64,000 bases of DNA from the NCBI RefSeq assembly GCF_014596575.1, contig NZ_NASZ01000019.1, forward strand, positions 24,409 through 88,408, written 5' to 3'. Every line of letters begins with the position of its first letter. The first letter of the stretch is position 1. The position numbers and the translations under genes are program-made. The notes under the pieces are model-generated. The model was not told the origin of the DNA, did not search any database, and worked only from the letters and a program-made list of their open reading frames with translations. Below are positions 36,906 through 45,348 of this stretch, in pieces. The DNA comes from Flavobacterium pokkalii (GTDB lineage: Bacteria > Bacteroidota > Bacteroidia > Flavobacteriales > Flavobacteriaceae).

Positions 36906-38294
36906 ATGAATAAAGTAATAGTTGGTAGCGAAGAATGGTGCTCTTTTCCAGAATTAGGCATTCCAATCATTAAAGCCAGAGTCGATTCAGGAGCTAAAAC
37001 TTCTGCCTTGCATGCTATCAATATTGCTCCGTTCACCAAAAATGATTCTAACTGGGTTAAATTTGACATTAACCCAATACAAAACAATTCCAAAACCATT
37101 ATCCATTGCGAAGCTCCTTTGATTGACAAAAGAGTCGTAAAAAGCTCCAGTGGATTTCGCGAACAGCGCTTTGTTATCCAAACCAATTTAAAAATTGGCG
37201 AATCAAGCTGGCCAATAGAAATGACTCTGACCAACAGAGACACGATGGGATTCCGAATGCTGCTAGGGCGCGAAGCCATGAGCGGAAGGATTCTGGTTGA
37301 TCCGGAACAACAATTTTTACTTGGACAACCTACTAACGACAATCTTAAAGAGATTTATAAAAATTCAGAAAAAGCGCCAAGCGGCTTGCGTATTGGTTTA
37401 TTAGCCAGCAATCCTGAATTGTACAGCAACAAACGAATTATGGAAGCCGGCGAAATGCGCGGTCATGAAATGCATTTTCTAAACATCAAAGAATGCTACA
37501 TCAAACTGGATGCAAAAAAACCGGAAATCCATTATCGTGGCGGGAAAATTCTGAATCAATTTGACGCTATTATTCCTCGAATTCGTCCGAGCATTACTTT
37601 TTACGGCTGCTCCTTAACGCGTCAATTTGAAGCACTGAATGTCTTTTGCTTAAATTCATCAACCGCCATAACCCAATCCAGAGATAAACTTTTTTCCCTG
37701 CAATTATTACTGCAAAGCGGAATCGGAATCCCAACCACCGGATTTGCCAATTCTCCGCTGGACACCGACGATTTGATAAAAATGGTAGGCGGTTCTCCGC
37801 TAATCATCAAATTACTGGAAGGTACTCAGGGTAAGGGAGTCGTTTTAGCCGAAACCAAAAAAGCCGCCGAAAGCGTTATCAATGCTTTCAAAAGTTTAAA
37901 TGCCAACATTCTGGTTCAGGAATTCATCAAAGAAGCCAACGGAAAAGATATTCGCTGTTTTGTAATCGACGGAAAAGTCGTTGCCTCTATTCAGCGTGAA
38001 GCCATGCCGGGAGAATTCAGAGCGAACATTCATCTTGGCGGAACTGCTTCGGTGATTAAAGCTACTTCTGAAGAAAAGAAAATTGCCATTAAAGCCGCCA
38101 AAGCGATGGATTTAAAAGTAGCCGGTGTGGATATTATTCGCTCTTCAAAAGGACCTTTGTTATTAGAAGTAAATTCCTCCCCGGGACTGGAAGGAATCGA
38201 AACAGCAACTCACAAAGATATTGCCGGAGAAATGATTAAAGCGATTGAAAAAAACTTTAAATTAGAATCTAATGCTAAGCCGAAAGAACTATAA
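36906..38294 (+). CDS. rimK: RimB-type retropepsin-like domain fused to RimK ATP-grasp ligase
   Basis: A 462-residue fusion. Residues ~1-140 form the RimB/ATP-dependent zinc protease (retropepsin-like) domain, with catalytic-type Asp27 in '[13 protein letters not shown]' and '[10 protein letters not shown]' near its end. Residues ~160-455 are RimK, the ATP-grasp enzyme that adds glutamates to the C-terminus of ribosomal protein S6, shown by '[20 protein letters not shown]', the glycine-rich ATP loop '[17 protein letters not shown]', '[20 protein letters not shown]' and the metal-binding '[15 protein letters not shown]'. In E. coli the two activities are separate proteins. The 3' end overlaps the convergent permease by 20 nt. 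Target protein here not proven. Confidence 0.92.
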   Translation: MNKVIVGSEEWCSFPELGIPIIKARVDSGAKTSALHAINIAPFTKNDSNWVKFDINPIQNNSKTIIHCEAPLIDKRVVKSSSGFREQRFVIQTNLKIGESSWPIEMTLTNRDTMGFRMLLGREAMSGRILVDPEQQFLLGQPTNDNLKEIYKNSEKAPSGLRIGLLASNPELYSNKRIMEAGEMRGHEMHFLNIKECYIKLDAKKPEIHYRGGKILNQFDAIIPRIRPSITFYGCSLTRQFEALNVFCLNSSTAITQSRDKLFSLQLLLQSGIGIPTTGFANSPLDTDDLIKMVGGSPLIIKLLEGTQGKGVVLAETKKAAESVINAFKSLNANILVQEFIKEANGKDIRCFVIDGKVVASIQREAMPGEFRANIHLGGTASVIKATSEEKKIAIKAAKAMDLKVAGVDIIRSSKGPLLLEVNSSPGLEGIETATHKDIAGEMIKAIEKNFKLESNAKPKEL

Positions 38295-39123
38295 AAGCAA
38301 TTGAAAATAACGCTAAAACAAGTCCGAAGTAATTCAGCTTTGATAATTTTTCTTTAAAAGCAATCACTCCTACCAAACTTCCTAACAAAATTACTCCCAT
38401 ATTCATCCCTGCAAAAACAGTGGATGGATGGGAGGAATATATTTGATGCGCTTTTAAATAAAACAAAATATTCCCAAAGTTAAAGCAACCAACAAAGAAA
38501 CCAAAAAACAAATTTTTAGCTTCAAAACCAATTCCTAATCGTAGTTTTTCATACAACACCACTGCAAACATTAAAAACAACGCAATTCCAAAAACCACCA
38601 ATAACGAAGTGGTATAAGGAACCGCTGTAAAAGCCGCTACTTTTTTGAATAAAATATCAATTAAACCAAAGCCTAAAAAAACCAAAACCGGATATTTTAA
38701 ACCTCTGTTTTGATTTTCGGATGTTTTATTCAAAACACAAAATAAAGCCGCAAAACCAATTCCGATTCCGATAAGTTTTACCAACACAAACTGTTCCCCG
38801 AAAAGCAACCAGGCTGCCAAAATAGACACAAACAAAGACAATCTTTGAGCCGCATCGGTTTTTACAATTCCAATATTTTTAATTGAAGCAATCAAAAACA
38901 TAAAAACCACGGGCAACAAAATTCCTAAGCCGAGATACAGAAAAATTGGAATTTCATTATTTAAAGCTGTTACTTCAGGAGAAAAAACCAAAAGACAAAA
39001 CACAAGTGCAAAAACATAGTTAAACAACACAATCTGCTTCGCATTGGTTTCCTTATTTCGGGCAATTTTAAAAATCACACCTACCGAAACACTGCAAATC
39101 ACACTCAATATCAAATACAACAT
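38275..39123 (-). CDS. DMT superfamily (EamA-type) permease
   Basis: A 282-residue inner-membrane protein with about ten hydrophobic segments in two five-helix EamA-like halves ('[20 protein letters not shown]' at the start, '[17 protein letters not shown]' at the end). The substrate is unknown; the family exports amino acids, nucleotides, sugars or other metabolites. An ATG 27 nt upstream (39150) lies inside the terminator of the pit operon, so the ATG at 39123 is chosen: it is just past that terminator and gives a clean first helix. Convergent with rimK, with a 20-nt overlap. Confidence 0.85.
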   Translation of the reverse strand: MLYLILSVICSVSVGVIFKIARNKETNAKQIVLFNYVFALVFCLLVFSPEVTALNNEIPIFLYLGLGILLPVVFMFLIASIKNIGIVKTDAAQRLSLFVSILAAWLLFGEQFVLVKLIGIGIGFAALFCVLNKTSENQNRGLKYPVLVFLGFGLIDILFKKVAAFTAVPYTTSLLVVFGIALFLMFAVVLYEKLRLGIGFEAKNLFFGFFVGCFNFGNILFYLKAHQIYSSHPSTVFAGMNMGVILLGSLVGVIAFKEKLSKLNYFGLVLALFSIAFIVLSA

Positions 39124-39141
39124 CAGACTAATTTTAGATAA

Positions 39142-39173
39142 AAAAAACAAAAGCCATTCTGTCGAATGGCTTT
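39142..39173 (-). terminator. Terminator of the DUF47-pit operon
   Basis: AAAGCCATT/AATGGCTTT arms (39150-39158, 39165-39173). On the minus strand a T tract follows (39149-39142). Confidence 0.85.
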
Positions 39174-39188
39174 AGATTTTTTTTTATT

Positions 39189-40523
39189 TTACAGGAAAAT
39201 TTTCAACAGATAATAACAAATAGCAGCCAAAAGTGCCGAGATAGGAATTGTTAAAATCCAGGCCCAGATTAAACTCACCGTTACTCCCCAGCGAACCGCC
39301 GAAACACGTTTAGTTAACCCAACACCAATAATAGAACCTGTAATGGTATGCGTAGTACTTACCGGAATTTTTAAGTGCTCTGTAAAATACAAAGTTAAAG
39401 CTCCGGCGGTTTCTGCAGCAACTCCTTCAAAAGAAGTTACTTTAGTAATCTTAGACCCCATTGTTTTTACAATTTTCCAACCACCACTTAAAGTTCCTGC
39501 TGCAATTGCCGAATAACAGGCTAATGGAATCCATTCCGGCATAATTCCTGGTGTATCTCCATCCGGTAAAGCCACCTGCAACCAGCTTGGCATATCTTCC
39601 AAAACAACGCCTTCTTTATTAATGTAAACAATTACTGCTGCCGCAATAATCCCCATTACTTTTTGAGAATCATTTCCTCCATGCCCTAAACTGAAAGCCG
39701 CAGAAGAAAGTAATTGCATTTTTTTAAGAATTGACTCCGATTGATTATAGTTTAAACTACTAAAAAACAAACAAAAAGTACTTACCGATAACACAATAAA
39801 ACCTACCAAAAACCATTTGATATTATGAGGTTCTAAAGCCACACTCCAAAAATGAGATTCAAATCTTGGTTTTTCTATTTCGGTCTCTACCATGTGAGCA
39901 ACAAACCAAACAGTTAAAACCATCAAAGCGGCTGTAAAAATCTTAGGATAAATACTTTTTCCTGCTGAATGCAATAACCAAATCGAAATTAAATAAGAAG
40001 CAATCGCTCCTACTAATGGCGCCAAAACAATAAAAGCAATAATGATTATTACTCCTGTTGGCAATCCGCCTGGTTTTCCGGGATCGTACCAGTTTACAAT
40101 ATTATACCAATGTCTGGTAATAGTTACCCCGTCTTCAACCACCGTATAATCTGAAAAACCGTGCATATAAATAGCGTGAGCCACAGCTGCACCGGCAAAT
40201 CCACCGATTAATGTATGAGAAGAACTCGATGGAATTCCTAACCACCAGGTTAATAAATTCCAGCAAATAGCCGCAATTACACCCGCTAAAATAACGACTA
40301 AATTAATATCAATCGTATGCGCTGTCTTTGCCACGGTATCTGCTACTCCAAAACCAAAAACCCAGTAAGCTAAAAAATTAAAAAAAGCAGCCCAAACCAC
40401 TGCTTGAAACGGAGTCAGTACTTTTGTCGCAACTACTGTTGCAATAGCATTAGCCGCATCATGAAAACCATTTATGTAATCAAAAATAAGTGCTAAAACT
40501 ATAATTGTAATAAGTAAAGCCAT
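39189..40523 (-). CDS. pit: PiT family inorganic phosphate transporter
   Basis: A 444-residue inner-membrane transporter with about 11-12 helices. The duplicated PiT signature is clear: 'YINGFHDAANAIATVVATKV' near the N-terminus and 'AAFSLGHGGNDSQKVMGIIA' in the second half. 'LGIPSSSSHTLIGGFAGAA' and 'LKIPVSTTHTITGSIIGVG' are the paired substrate motifs. PiT proteins take up metal phosphate with protons or sodium. It follows the DUF47 gene by 31 nt, the usual pairing with a PhoU-like regulator. Length is normal. Confidence 0.95.
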   Translation of the reverse strand: MALLITIIVLALIFDYINGFHDAANAIATVVATKVLTPFQAVVWAAFFNFLAYWVFGFGVADTVAKTAHTIDINLVVILAGVIAAICWNLLTWWLGIPSSSSHTLIGGFAGAAVAHAIYMHGFSDYTVVEDGVTITRHWYNIVNWYDPGKPGGLPTGVIIIIAFIVLAPLVGAIASYLISIWLLHSAGKSIYPKIFTAALMVLTVWFVAHMVETEIEKPRFESHFWSVALEPHNIKWFLVGFIVLSVSTFCLFFSSLNYNQSESILKKMQLLSSAAFSLGHGGNDSQKVMGIIAAAVIVYINKEGVVLEDMPSWLQVALPDGDTPGIMPEWIPLACYSAIAAGTLSGGWKIVKTMGSKITKVTSFEGVAAETAGALTLYFTEHLKIPVSTTHTITGSIIGVGLTKRVSAVRWGVTVSLIWAWILTIPISALLAAICYYLLKIFL

Positions 40524-40554
40524 ACCTTTTTATTTCAAAAGAATAATTTAAATT

Positions 40555-41199
40555 TTAAGAATGTTTAACCGAAATAGACTCTAAAACGCTGGCTACACTT
40601 TTACATTTATCCGTAGCTGATTCCAGAATAGACAATACTTCTTTATATTTAATAATGCTCTTAGCATCTGTTTCATTCTCAAAAATTTCAAAAACAGCTT
40701 TATTATAAACATTATCGGATTTGTTTTCCAATTTCGAAATCTTAGCACAAGCCGCTTTAATTTTATGAGCATTTTTAAAATCACGCAATTCTTTTACCGC
40801 AATTTCAATATGCTGACAGGCATCTAAGTTAATTTCTGTTAGTTTTCTAATTGACTTTGTAATCTTATCTACCTGATACAAACGCATAATACTGGAAGCA
40901 CCATGTAAACGGTCAGCAACGTTATCAATAGAAGTAACTAAAGAGTGAATGTCCTCACGATCAAAAGGAGTAATAAAATTTTTACTCAACTCTAAATTGG
41001 TTTGACGTGTAATATCTTCTCCCCTTTGTTCTAACTCATCAATTTTTTGGAAAAGCACTTCTCTTTCTTTTAAAGGAAGATTTACAGCTTCGTGCAAATT
41101 AGAAGCTAATTCAATCAAATTACTGGAAGCTTCTTCAAAAAGAGGAAAGAATTTTTTATCCTTTGGTACTAAAAATTGGAAAATACTGTTTATTGACAT
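40555..41199 (-). CDS. DUF47 (PhoU-like) partner of the phosphate transporter
   Basis: A 214-residue all-helical cytoplasmic protein of the DUF47/PhoU-like family. It has the paired helical bundles with acidic metal-binding clusters 'ELEQRGEDITRQTNLEL' and 'LENKSDNVYNKAVFEIFENE', and the family's 'TPFDREDIHSLVTSIDNVAD'. These proteins are encoded next to pit and influence phosphate uptake. First gene of the two-gene operon; a likely -7 element sits at 41224-41231. Confidence 0.92.
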   Translation of the reverse strand: MSINSIFQFLVPKDKKFFPLFEEASSNLIELASNLHEAVNLPLKEREVLFQKIDELEQRGEDITRQTNLELSKNFITPFDREDIHSLVTSIDNVADRLHGASSIMRLYQVDKITKSIRKLTEINLDACQHIEIAVKELRDFKNAHKIKAACAKISKLENKSDNVYNKAVFEIFENETDAKSIIKYKEVLSILESATDKCKSVASVLESISVKHS

Positions 41200-41223
41200 T
41201 TTTTAACTAATTTTTTTAGAAAG

Positions 41224-41231
41224 CAAAAATA
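41224..41231 (-). promoter_or_regulatory. Likely -7 element of the DUF47-pit operon
   Basis: TATTTTTG on the minus strand, 25 nt upstream of the start. No TTTG box was seen at the expected spacing. Confidence 0.45.
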
Positions 41232-41531
41232 CTTTTTTTTATTTCATGTTAAAGATATTTTAAAAATTAATCCTTCATTCCCTGATTTTTTTGTCTCATA
41301 TCGGTTTTTTCACCCTCGATTTCGAGCAACCAAAATACAATTCTGACTTTTCACACATAAAAACCCACAAAAGGCTCCAAAACCAGCTACAGAAAGTTTC
41401 CTGCCTCTTTATTATTTTTTACAAAAAAGCATTTTTTTTCAAAAAAATTAAAAACAATTCGTTTCAATTAAAGAGCGTAAAGACATATATTTGCTTTTTT
41501 AAAAAATTATTCACAAAAACCTCATAAAGCT
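41232..41531. other. Gene-free stretch between the pit and thr operons
   Basis: A/T-rich divergent intergenic region. An open frame at 41291-41527 exists but has no coding character (Lys/Phe/Gln-rich, no recognisable pattern). I see nothing else except the promoters at its two ends. Confidence 0.6.
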
Positions 41532-41561
41532 TTTGGTTTTTTATAAAAAACTGTATTTTTG
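41532..41561 (+). promoter_or_regulatory. Threonine operon promoter
   Basis: TTTG (41532-41535), an 18-nt spacer, then TATTTTTG (41554-41561), a full TAnnTTTG match. It lies 9 nt before the leader-peptide ATG. Confidence 0.75.
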
Positions 41562-41570
41562 GGAACTCTT

Positions 41571-41657
41571 ATGAAAAACAACAGAACTACATATCAATCT
41601 TCGATTTCAACTCCAATTGGGGTTGCCATTTCTGTTACCACTACTACTACCCCTTAG
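41571..41657 (+). CDS. thrL: thr operon leader peptide
   Basis: A 28-codon frame starting 9 nt after the promoter and ending TAG. It has eight threonines and three isoleucines; residues 23-27 are five consecutive Thr (ACC ACT ACT ACT ACC), next to the stop. A Thr/Ile-rich short peptide just ahead of thrA is the hallmark of transcription attenuation: ribosomes stalled for charged tRNA-Thr change the fold of the leader. The peptide itself has no expected cellular role. Length and position match known thr leaders, though the sequence does not resemble the enterobacterial one. Confidence 0.85.
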   Translation: MKNNRTTYQSSISTPIGVAISVTTTTTP

Positions 41658-41662
41658 GGGTA
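41609..41662 (+). promoter_or_regulatory. Candidate thr attenuator stem-loops
   Basis: Segments that can pair alternately: AACTCC/GGGGTT (41609-41614 with 41619-41624), TACCCC/GGGGTA (41648-41653 with 41657-41662), or GGGGT (41619-41623) with ACCCC (41649-41653). The last hairpin contains the leader stop codon. The following T-rich stretch (ATTTATCTATTA) is weak for a terminator, so the exact mechanism is uncertain. Confidence 0.5.
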
Positions 41663-41764
41663 TTTATCTATTACATATAATCCTGAATTCATACATGCTT
41701 TTTTATTAGAAGAAAGGTATTGGGTGTATATAAAATATTGCATTTTTAAAATAAAACAAACAAA

Positions 41765-44212
41765 ATGAAAGTATTAAAATTTGGCGGAACTTCGGTTGCC
41801 AATGCAAAAAATATAAAACTAGTTCTTGATATTGTTCTAAACAAAGCTAAAAAAGACAGACTTGTAGTAGTGGTTTCTGCACTTAGTAAAGTGACTGATC
41901 TATTGCAATTAGCGGCATCAAAAGCTGCTGCTAATGACGAAACCTACAAAGACATTGTTGCAGAAATTGAGAAAAAACACTTAGATGCTTTAAAAGAATT
42001 AATCCCTGTAAGCGAACAAAGTAGCTTATTAAGTCATATCAAAAGAATCATCAACCATTTAGAAACAATCTTAGATGGCTGTTTTCTTTTAGGAGAATTA
42101 TCTGCGAGAACATCCGATACTATTTTAAGTTTTGGCGAATTACTTTCATCATACATCATTGCCGAAGCTTTAAAACAAAACCTTAAAAACAGTAGCTACA
42201 AAGACAGCCGCGAGTTGATTAAGACCAACAACAACTACGGAAAAGCAGCTGTAAACTTTGAAGTAACAAATTTATTAACTACTGCTTTTTTTAGTGCCAA
42301 TGATTCTCAGGTAGTAGTTATGCCAGGATTTATTGCTTGTTCATTAGATGATATCAATACAACTTTAGGTCGTGGCGGATCTGATTATACAGCAGCTATT
42401 ATTGCCGGTGCCTTAAATGCTACTGAATTAGAAATTTGGACTGACGTAAACGGTATGTTTACAGCCAATCCTAAAATTGTAAAACAGGCACAACCTATTG
42501 CAACTATTTCGTATCAGGAAGCAATGGAATTGTCTCATTTTGGTGCGAAAGTTTTATATCCGCCAACAATTCAGCCTGTACTAAGAAAAAATATTCCTAT
42601 TCATATTAAAAACACTTTTGAACCTGAAGCGGAAGGAACTTATATTTCAAACGAATCGGCTCATAATGGCAATCCGGTAAGAGGAATCAGCCATATTGAC
42701 AACATTACATTGATTACACTTGAAGGCCCTGGGATGATTGGAGTCACAGGTTCTTCCAAAAGACTTTTCGAAGTATTATCTCAGGAAAGCATCAATGTTA
42801 TTTTCATTACTCAGGCTTCATCAGAGCACTCTATTTGTATCGGAATTTTAAATTCAGATGCCGATGTTGCTGAAAATGCGATCAACAAAGCTTTTGAAAT
42901 CGAAATTGCTCAAAACAAAATCGATCCTTGCATTGTGGAGAAAAACTTGTGCATTATTGCGTTAGTGGGTGAAAACATGAAAAACCACCAAGGTTTAAGC
43001 GGAAGAATGTTTAGTACTTTAGGTAAAAACAACGTAAACATCCGTGCGATTGCTCAGGGAGCTTCCGAAAGAAACATTTCAGCGGTAATTAACGAAAGAG
43101 ACGTTAAAAAAGCATTGAATACGTTGCACGAAAATTTCTTTGAGGAAAACACCAAACAATTAAACCTGTTTGTAATGGGTGTGGGTAACGTAGGTGAAAA
43201 ATTCATCGAACAAATCCACCAACAAAAGAAATTCTTAAAAGAAAATCTAAAAATCAACGTTCGCGTAATTGCTTTGTCTAACTCCAGAAAAATGCATTTT
43301 GACGATGATGCAATTGATTTAGACAACTGGCAAAACACTTTAGAAAACGGTGAAACAGCAGATAAGGAATTGTTCATTGAAAAAGTAGCTGCGCTTAACC
43401 TGCGTAACTCTATTTTTGTAGACATCACTGCCAATGCTGATGTTGCTGCCATTTACGAGCGTTTCTTAAAACAAAGTGTGGGTGTGGTAACCTGTAACAA
43501 AATTGCCTGTGCTTCGGCTTATGACAATTATAAAAATCTAAAAAAATTATCCCGTCAGTACAACGCCCCTTTCTTGTTTGAAACCAATGTAGGTGCGGGA
43601 TTACCAATTATTGATACGGTGAAAAACCTAATCGCTTCGGGAGATAAAGTACACAAAATTCAAGCGGTTTTATCCGGAAGTTTGAACTTTATCTTTAACA
43701 ATTTTGACGAAAACAATTCGTTCCACGATGTGGTTAAAGAAGCAGGTGTACAAGGATTTACAGAACCGGATCCAAAAATTGACTTAAGCGGAATTGACGT
43801 TGCGCGTAAAATCCTGATTTTAATTCGCGAAAGCGGTTACAAAATGGAAATCGAGGATATTGAAAACAAATCATTTTTACCTGCTGCCTGCATGGAAACG
43901 ACTAATAATGAAGATTTCTTCAAATCTTTAATTGAATACAACAGTCATTTTGAAGGCATTTTGGCGGAAGCCAAAGCAAAAGACAGCCGATTGAAATTTG
44001 TCGCTGAATTCGTTGACGGAAAAGCCAATGTAGGATTGCAATTTATCCCTAAAGACCATCCGTTCTACAATTTGGAAGGAAAAGACAACATCGTTTTATT
44101 CTATACCGACCGTTACGTAGATCAGCCTTTATTAATCAAAGGTGCCGGTGCCGGTGCTGCGGTAACTGCTTCGGGAATTTTTGCCGATGTAATCAGAATT
44201 GGAAATGTTTAA
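41765..44212 (+). CDS. thrA: Bifunctional aspartate kinase/homoserine dehydrogenase
   Basis: Catalyses the first and third steps of the aspartate-to-threonine pathway (815 residues, as in E. coli ThrA). The kinase half begins 'MKVLKFGGTSVANAKNIKLV' and includes 'LGRGGSDYTAAIIAGALNA'. Two ACT-type regulatory regions follow ('GMIGVTGSSKRLFEVLSQES', 'LSGRMFSTLGKNNVNIRAIA'). The dehydrogenase half starts near residue 460 with 'LFVMGVGNVGEKFIEQI' and includes 'GAGLPIIDTVKNLIASGD'. Threonine feedback inhibition is expected from the family. First structural gene of thrA-thrB-thrC, behind the leader peptide, with a 107-nt gap from the leader stop. Confidence 0.97.
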   Translation: MKVLKFGGTSVANAKNIKLVLDIVLNKAKKDRLVVVVSALSKVTDLLQLAASKAAANDETYKDIVAEIEKKHLDALKELIPVSEQSSLLSHIKRIINHLETILDGCFLLGELSARTSDTILSFGELLSSYIIAEALKQNLKNSSYKDSRELIKTNNNYGKAAVNFEVTNLLTTAFFSANDSQVVVMPGFIACSLDDINTTLGRGGSDYTAAIIAGALNATELEIWTDVNGMFTANPKIVKQAQPIATISYQEAMELSHFGAKVLYPPTIQPVLRKNIPIHIKNTFEPEAEGTYISNESAHNGNPVRGISHIDNITLITLEGPGMIGVTGSSKRLFEVLSQESINVIFITQASSEHSICIGILNSDADVAENAINKAFEIEIAQNKIDPCIVEKNLCIIALVGENMKNHQGLSGRMFSTLGKNNVNIRAIAQGASERNISAVINERDVKKALNTLHENFFEENTKQLNLFVMGVGNVGEKFIEQIHQQKKFLKENLKINVRVIALSNSRKMHFDDDAIDLDNWQNTLENGETADKELFIEKVAALNLRNSIFVDITANADVAAIYERFLKQSVGVVTCNKIACASAYDNYKNLKKLSRQYNAPFLFETNVGAGLPIIDTVKNLIASGDKVHKIQAVLSGSLNFIFNNFDENNSFHDVVKEAGVQGFTEPDPKIDLSGIDVARKILILIRESGYKMEIEDIENKSFLPAACMETTNNEDFFKSLIEYNSHFEGILAEAKAKDSRLKFVAEFVDGKANVGLQFIPKDHPFYNLEGKDNIVLFYTDRYVDQPLLIKGAGAGAAVTASGIFADVIRIGNV

Positions 44213-44220
44213 AAAAGAGT

Positions 44221-44291
44221 AACTAAGATGCTAAGTCGCAAAGTTTCAAAGTTTAAATATGAATCTTTGCCGCTTTGGAACTTTGCCACTC
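44221..44291 (+). repeat. Inverted repeat between thrA and thrB
   Basis: Arms GCAAAGTTTCAAAG (44238-44251) and CTTTGGAACTTTGC (44273-44286) pair with one mismatch. The sequence is built from short AAG/CTTTG words similar to the heptad repeats elsewhere, though the periodicity is less strict here. Confidence 0.5.
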
Positions 44292-44306
44292 AGAAACTAT
44301 AAAAAA

Positions 44307-45227
44307 ATGAATGAAGTAAAAGTATTTTGTCCGGCTACCATTGCCAATCTTTCCTGCGGATTTGACGTCTTGGGATTGTGTTTAGACAATGTGGGCGACG
44401 AAATGATTGTTCGAAAATCAGCTGAAAAAGGGGTTCGCATCACAAAGATTGAGGGAGCTAACTTGCCACTGGAAACCGAGAAAAACGTTGCCGGTGTTGC
44501 TTTATTAGCCATGCTGGAAGAAACGAACGCCGGTTTCGGGTTCGAAATCGAAATATACAAACACATCAAGGCCGGAAGCGGAATTGGTAGTTCGGCAGCC
44601 AGTTCAGCCGGAGCGGTTTTTGGTGCCAATGAACTATTGGGACGACCTTTTAGCCGAAAAGAATTGGTAAAATTTGCCATGCAAGGTGAAAAATTAGCTT
44701 CGGGAAATGCCCATGCCGATAACGTTGCTCCAGCCCTTTTAGGCGGATTTACTTTGGTAAGAAGTTCAAATCCTTTGGATATTATCAAAATTGACAGTCC
44801 GAACGAATTGTATGCTACTGTAATTCACCCGCAAATTGAGTTGAAAACATCGGATGCCCGTTCCGTATTAAAACAAACCGTTTCCCTAAAAAGTGCCATC
44901 ACGCAATGGGGAAATGTAGGCGGACTCGTAGCTGGATTGTACACACAGGATTACGACCTGATTGGACGTTCTTTGCACGACGAAATCGTAGAACCATTGC
45001 GCAGCGTACTGATTCCGGGATTTGATTTAATCAAACAGTCAGCTTACGAAAACGGCGCTTTGGGTTCAGGAATTTCCGGTTCAGGTCCTTCTATTTTTGC
45101 CTTGAGCAGAGGAAAAGAAACTGCCGAAAAAATCGCCAAAGGAATGTGTGCCGTTTACGACGAAATCAATTTACCTTATGAAATTCATGTGTGTAAAGTG
45201 AACGATACAGGAATGAAAGTTCTTTAA
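44307..45227 (+). CDS. thrB: Homoserine kinase
   Basis: GHMP kinase (306 residues) that phosphorylates homoserine to O-phosphohomoserine, the substrate of ThrC. The ATP-binding GHMP motif is 'KAGSGIGSSAASSAGAVFGA' (about 86-105). The N-terminal 'VFCPATIANLSCGFDVLGLC' and the C-terminal 'GSGISGSGPSIFALS' are family signatures. An ATG 48 nt upstream would add residues encoded by the intergenic repeat, so the ATG at 44307 before 'NEVKVF' is chosen. Second gene of the thr operon. Confidence 0.96.
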   Translation: MNEVKVFCPATIANLSCGFDVLGLCLDNVGDEMIVRKSAEKGVRITKIEGANLPLETEKNVAGVALLAMLEETNAGFGFEIEIYKHIKAGSGIGSSAASSAGAVFGANELLGRPFSRKELVKFAMQGEKLASGNAHADNVAPALLGGFTLVRSSNPLDIIKIDSPNELYATVIHPQIELKTSDARSVLKQTVSLKSAITQWGNVGGLVAGLYTQDYDLIGRSLHDEIVEPLRSVLIPGFDLIKQSAYENGALGSGISGSGPSIFALSRGKETAEKIAKGMCAVYDEINLPYEIHVCKVNDTGMKVL

Positions 45228-45233
45228 AAGTAG

Positions 45234-45338
45234 TTTAGTCCCTAGTACTTAGTCCTTAGAAATATATTAATAAAGCTAAGGACTAAGGACTAAGGACTAT
45301 AAATCTTTGAGGACTAAGCACTAACAACTAAGGACTAT
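45234..45338 (+). repeat. Fifteen-word heptad array between thrB and thrC
   Basis: The whole gap reads in 7-nt register: TTTAGTC, CCTAGTA, CTTAGTC, CTTAGAA, ... CTAAGGA three times, ... GGACTAA, GCACTAA, CAACTAA, GGACTAT. Arms CTTAGTCCTTAG (45248-45259) and CTAAGGACTAAG (45276-45287) form a perfect 12-bp hairpin. It begins 6 nt after thrB and ends 10 nt before thrC, inside an operon. Confidence 0.8.
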
Positions 45339-45348
45339 TATAAAAAAA

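Noticed and set aside
38275..38294. 20-nt overlap of rimK and the permease as a sign of error
   Set aside because: Both C-termini are well formed and small convergent overlaps are common.
39124..39150. Upstream start for the DMT permease
   Set aside because: It places the first codons in the right arm and T tract of the pit terminator; the next ATG gives a normal first helix.
41291..41527. 78-codon open frame ahead of the thr promoter
   Set aside because: Low-complexity Lys/Phe/Gln composition, no promoter before it, and it runs up to the thr promoter; it looks like chance in A/T-rich DNA.
44259..44306. N-terminal extension of ThrB
   Set aside because: The extra residues are encoded by the intergenic repeat and do not resemble the family; the ATG at 44307 starts the conserved sequence.
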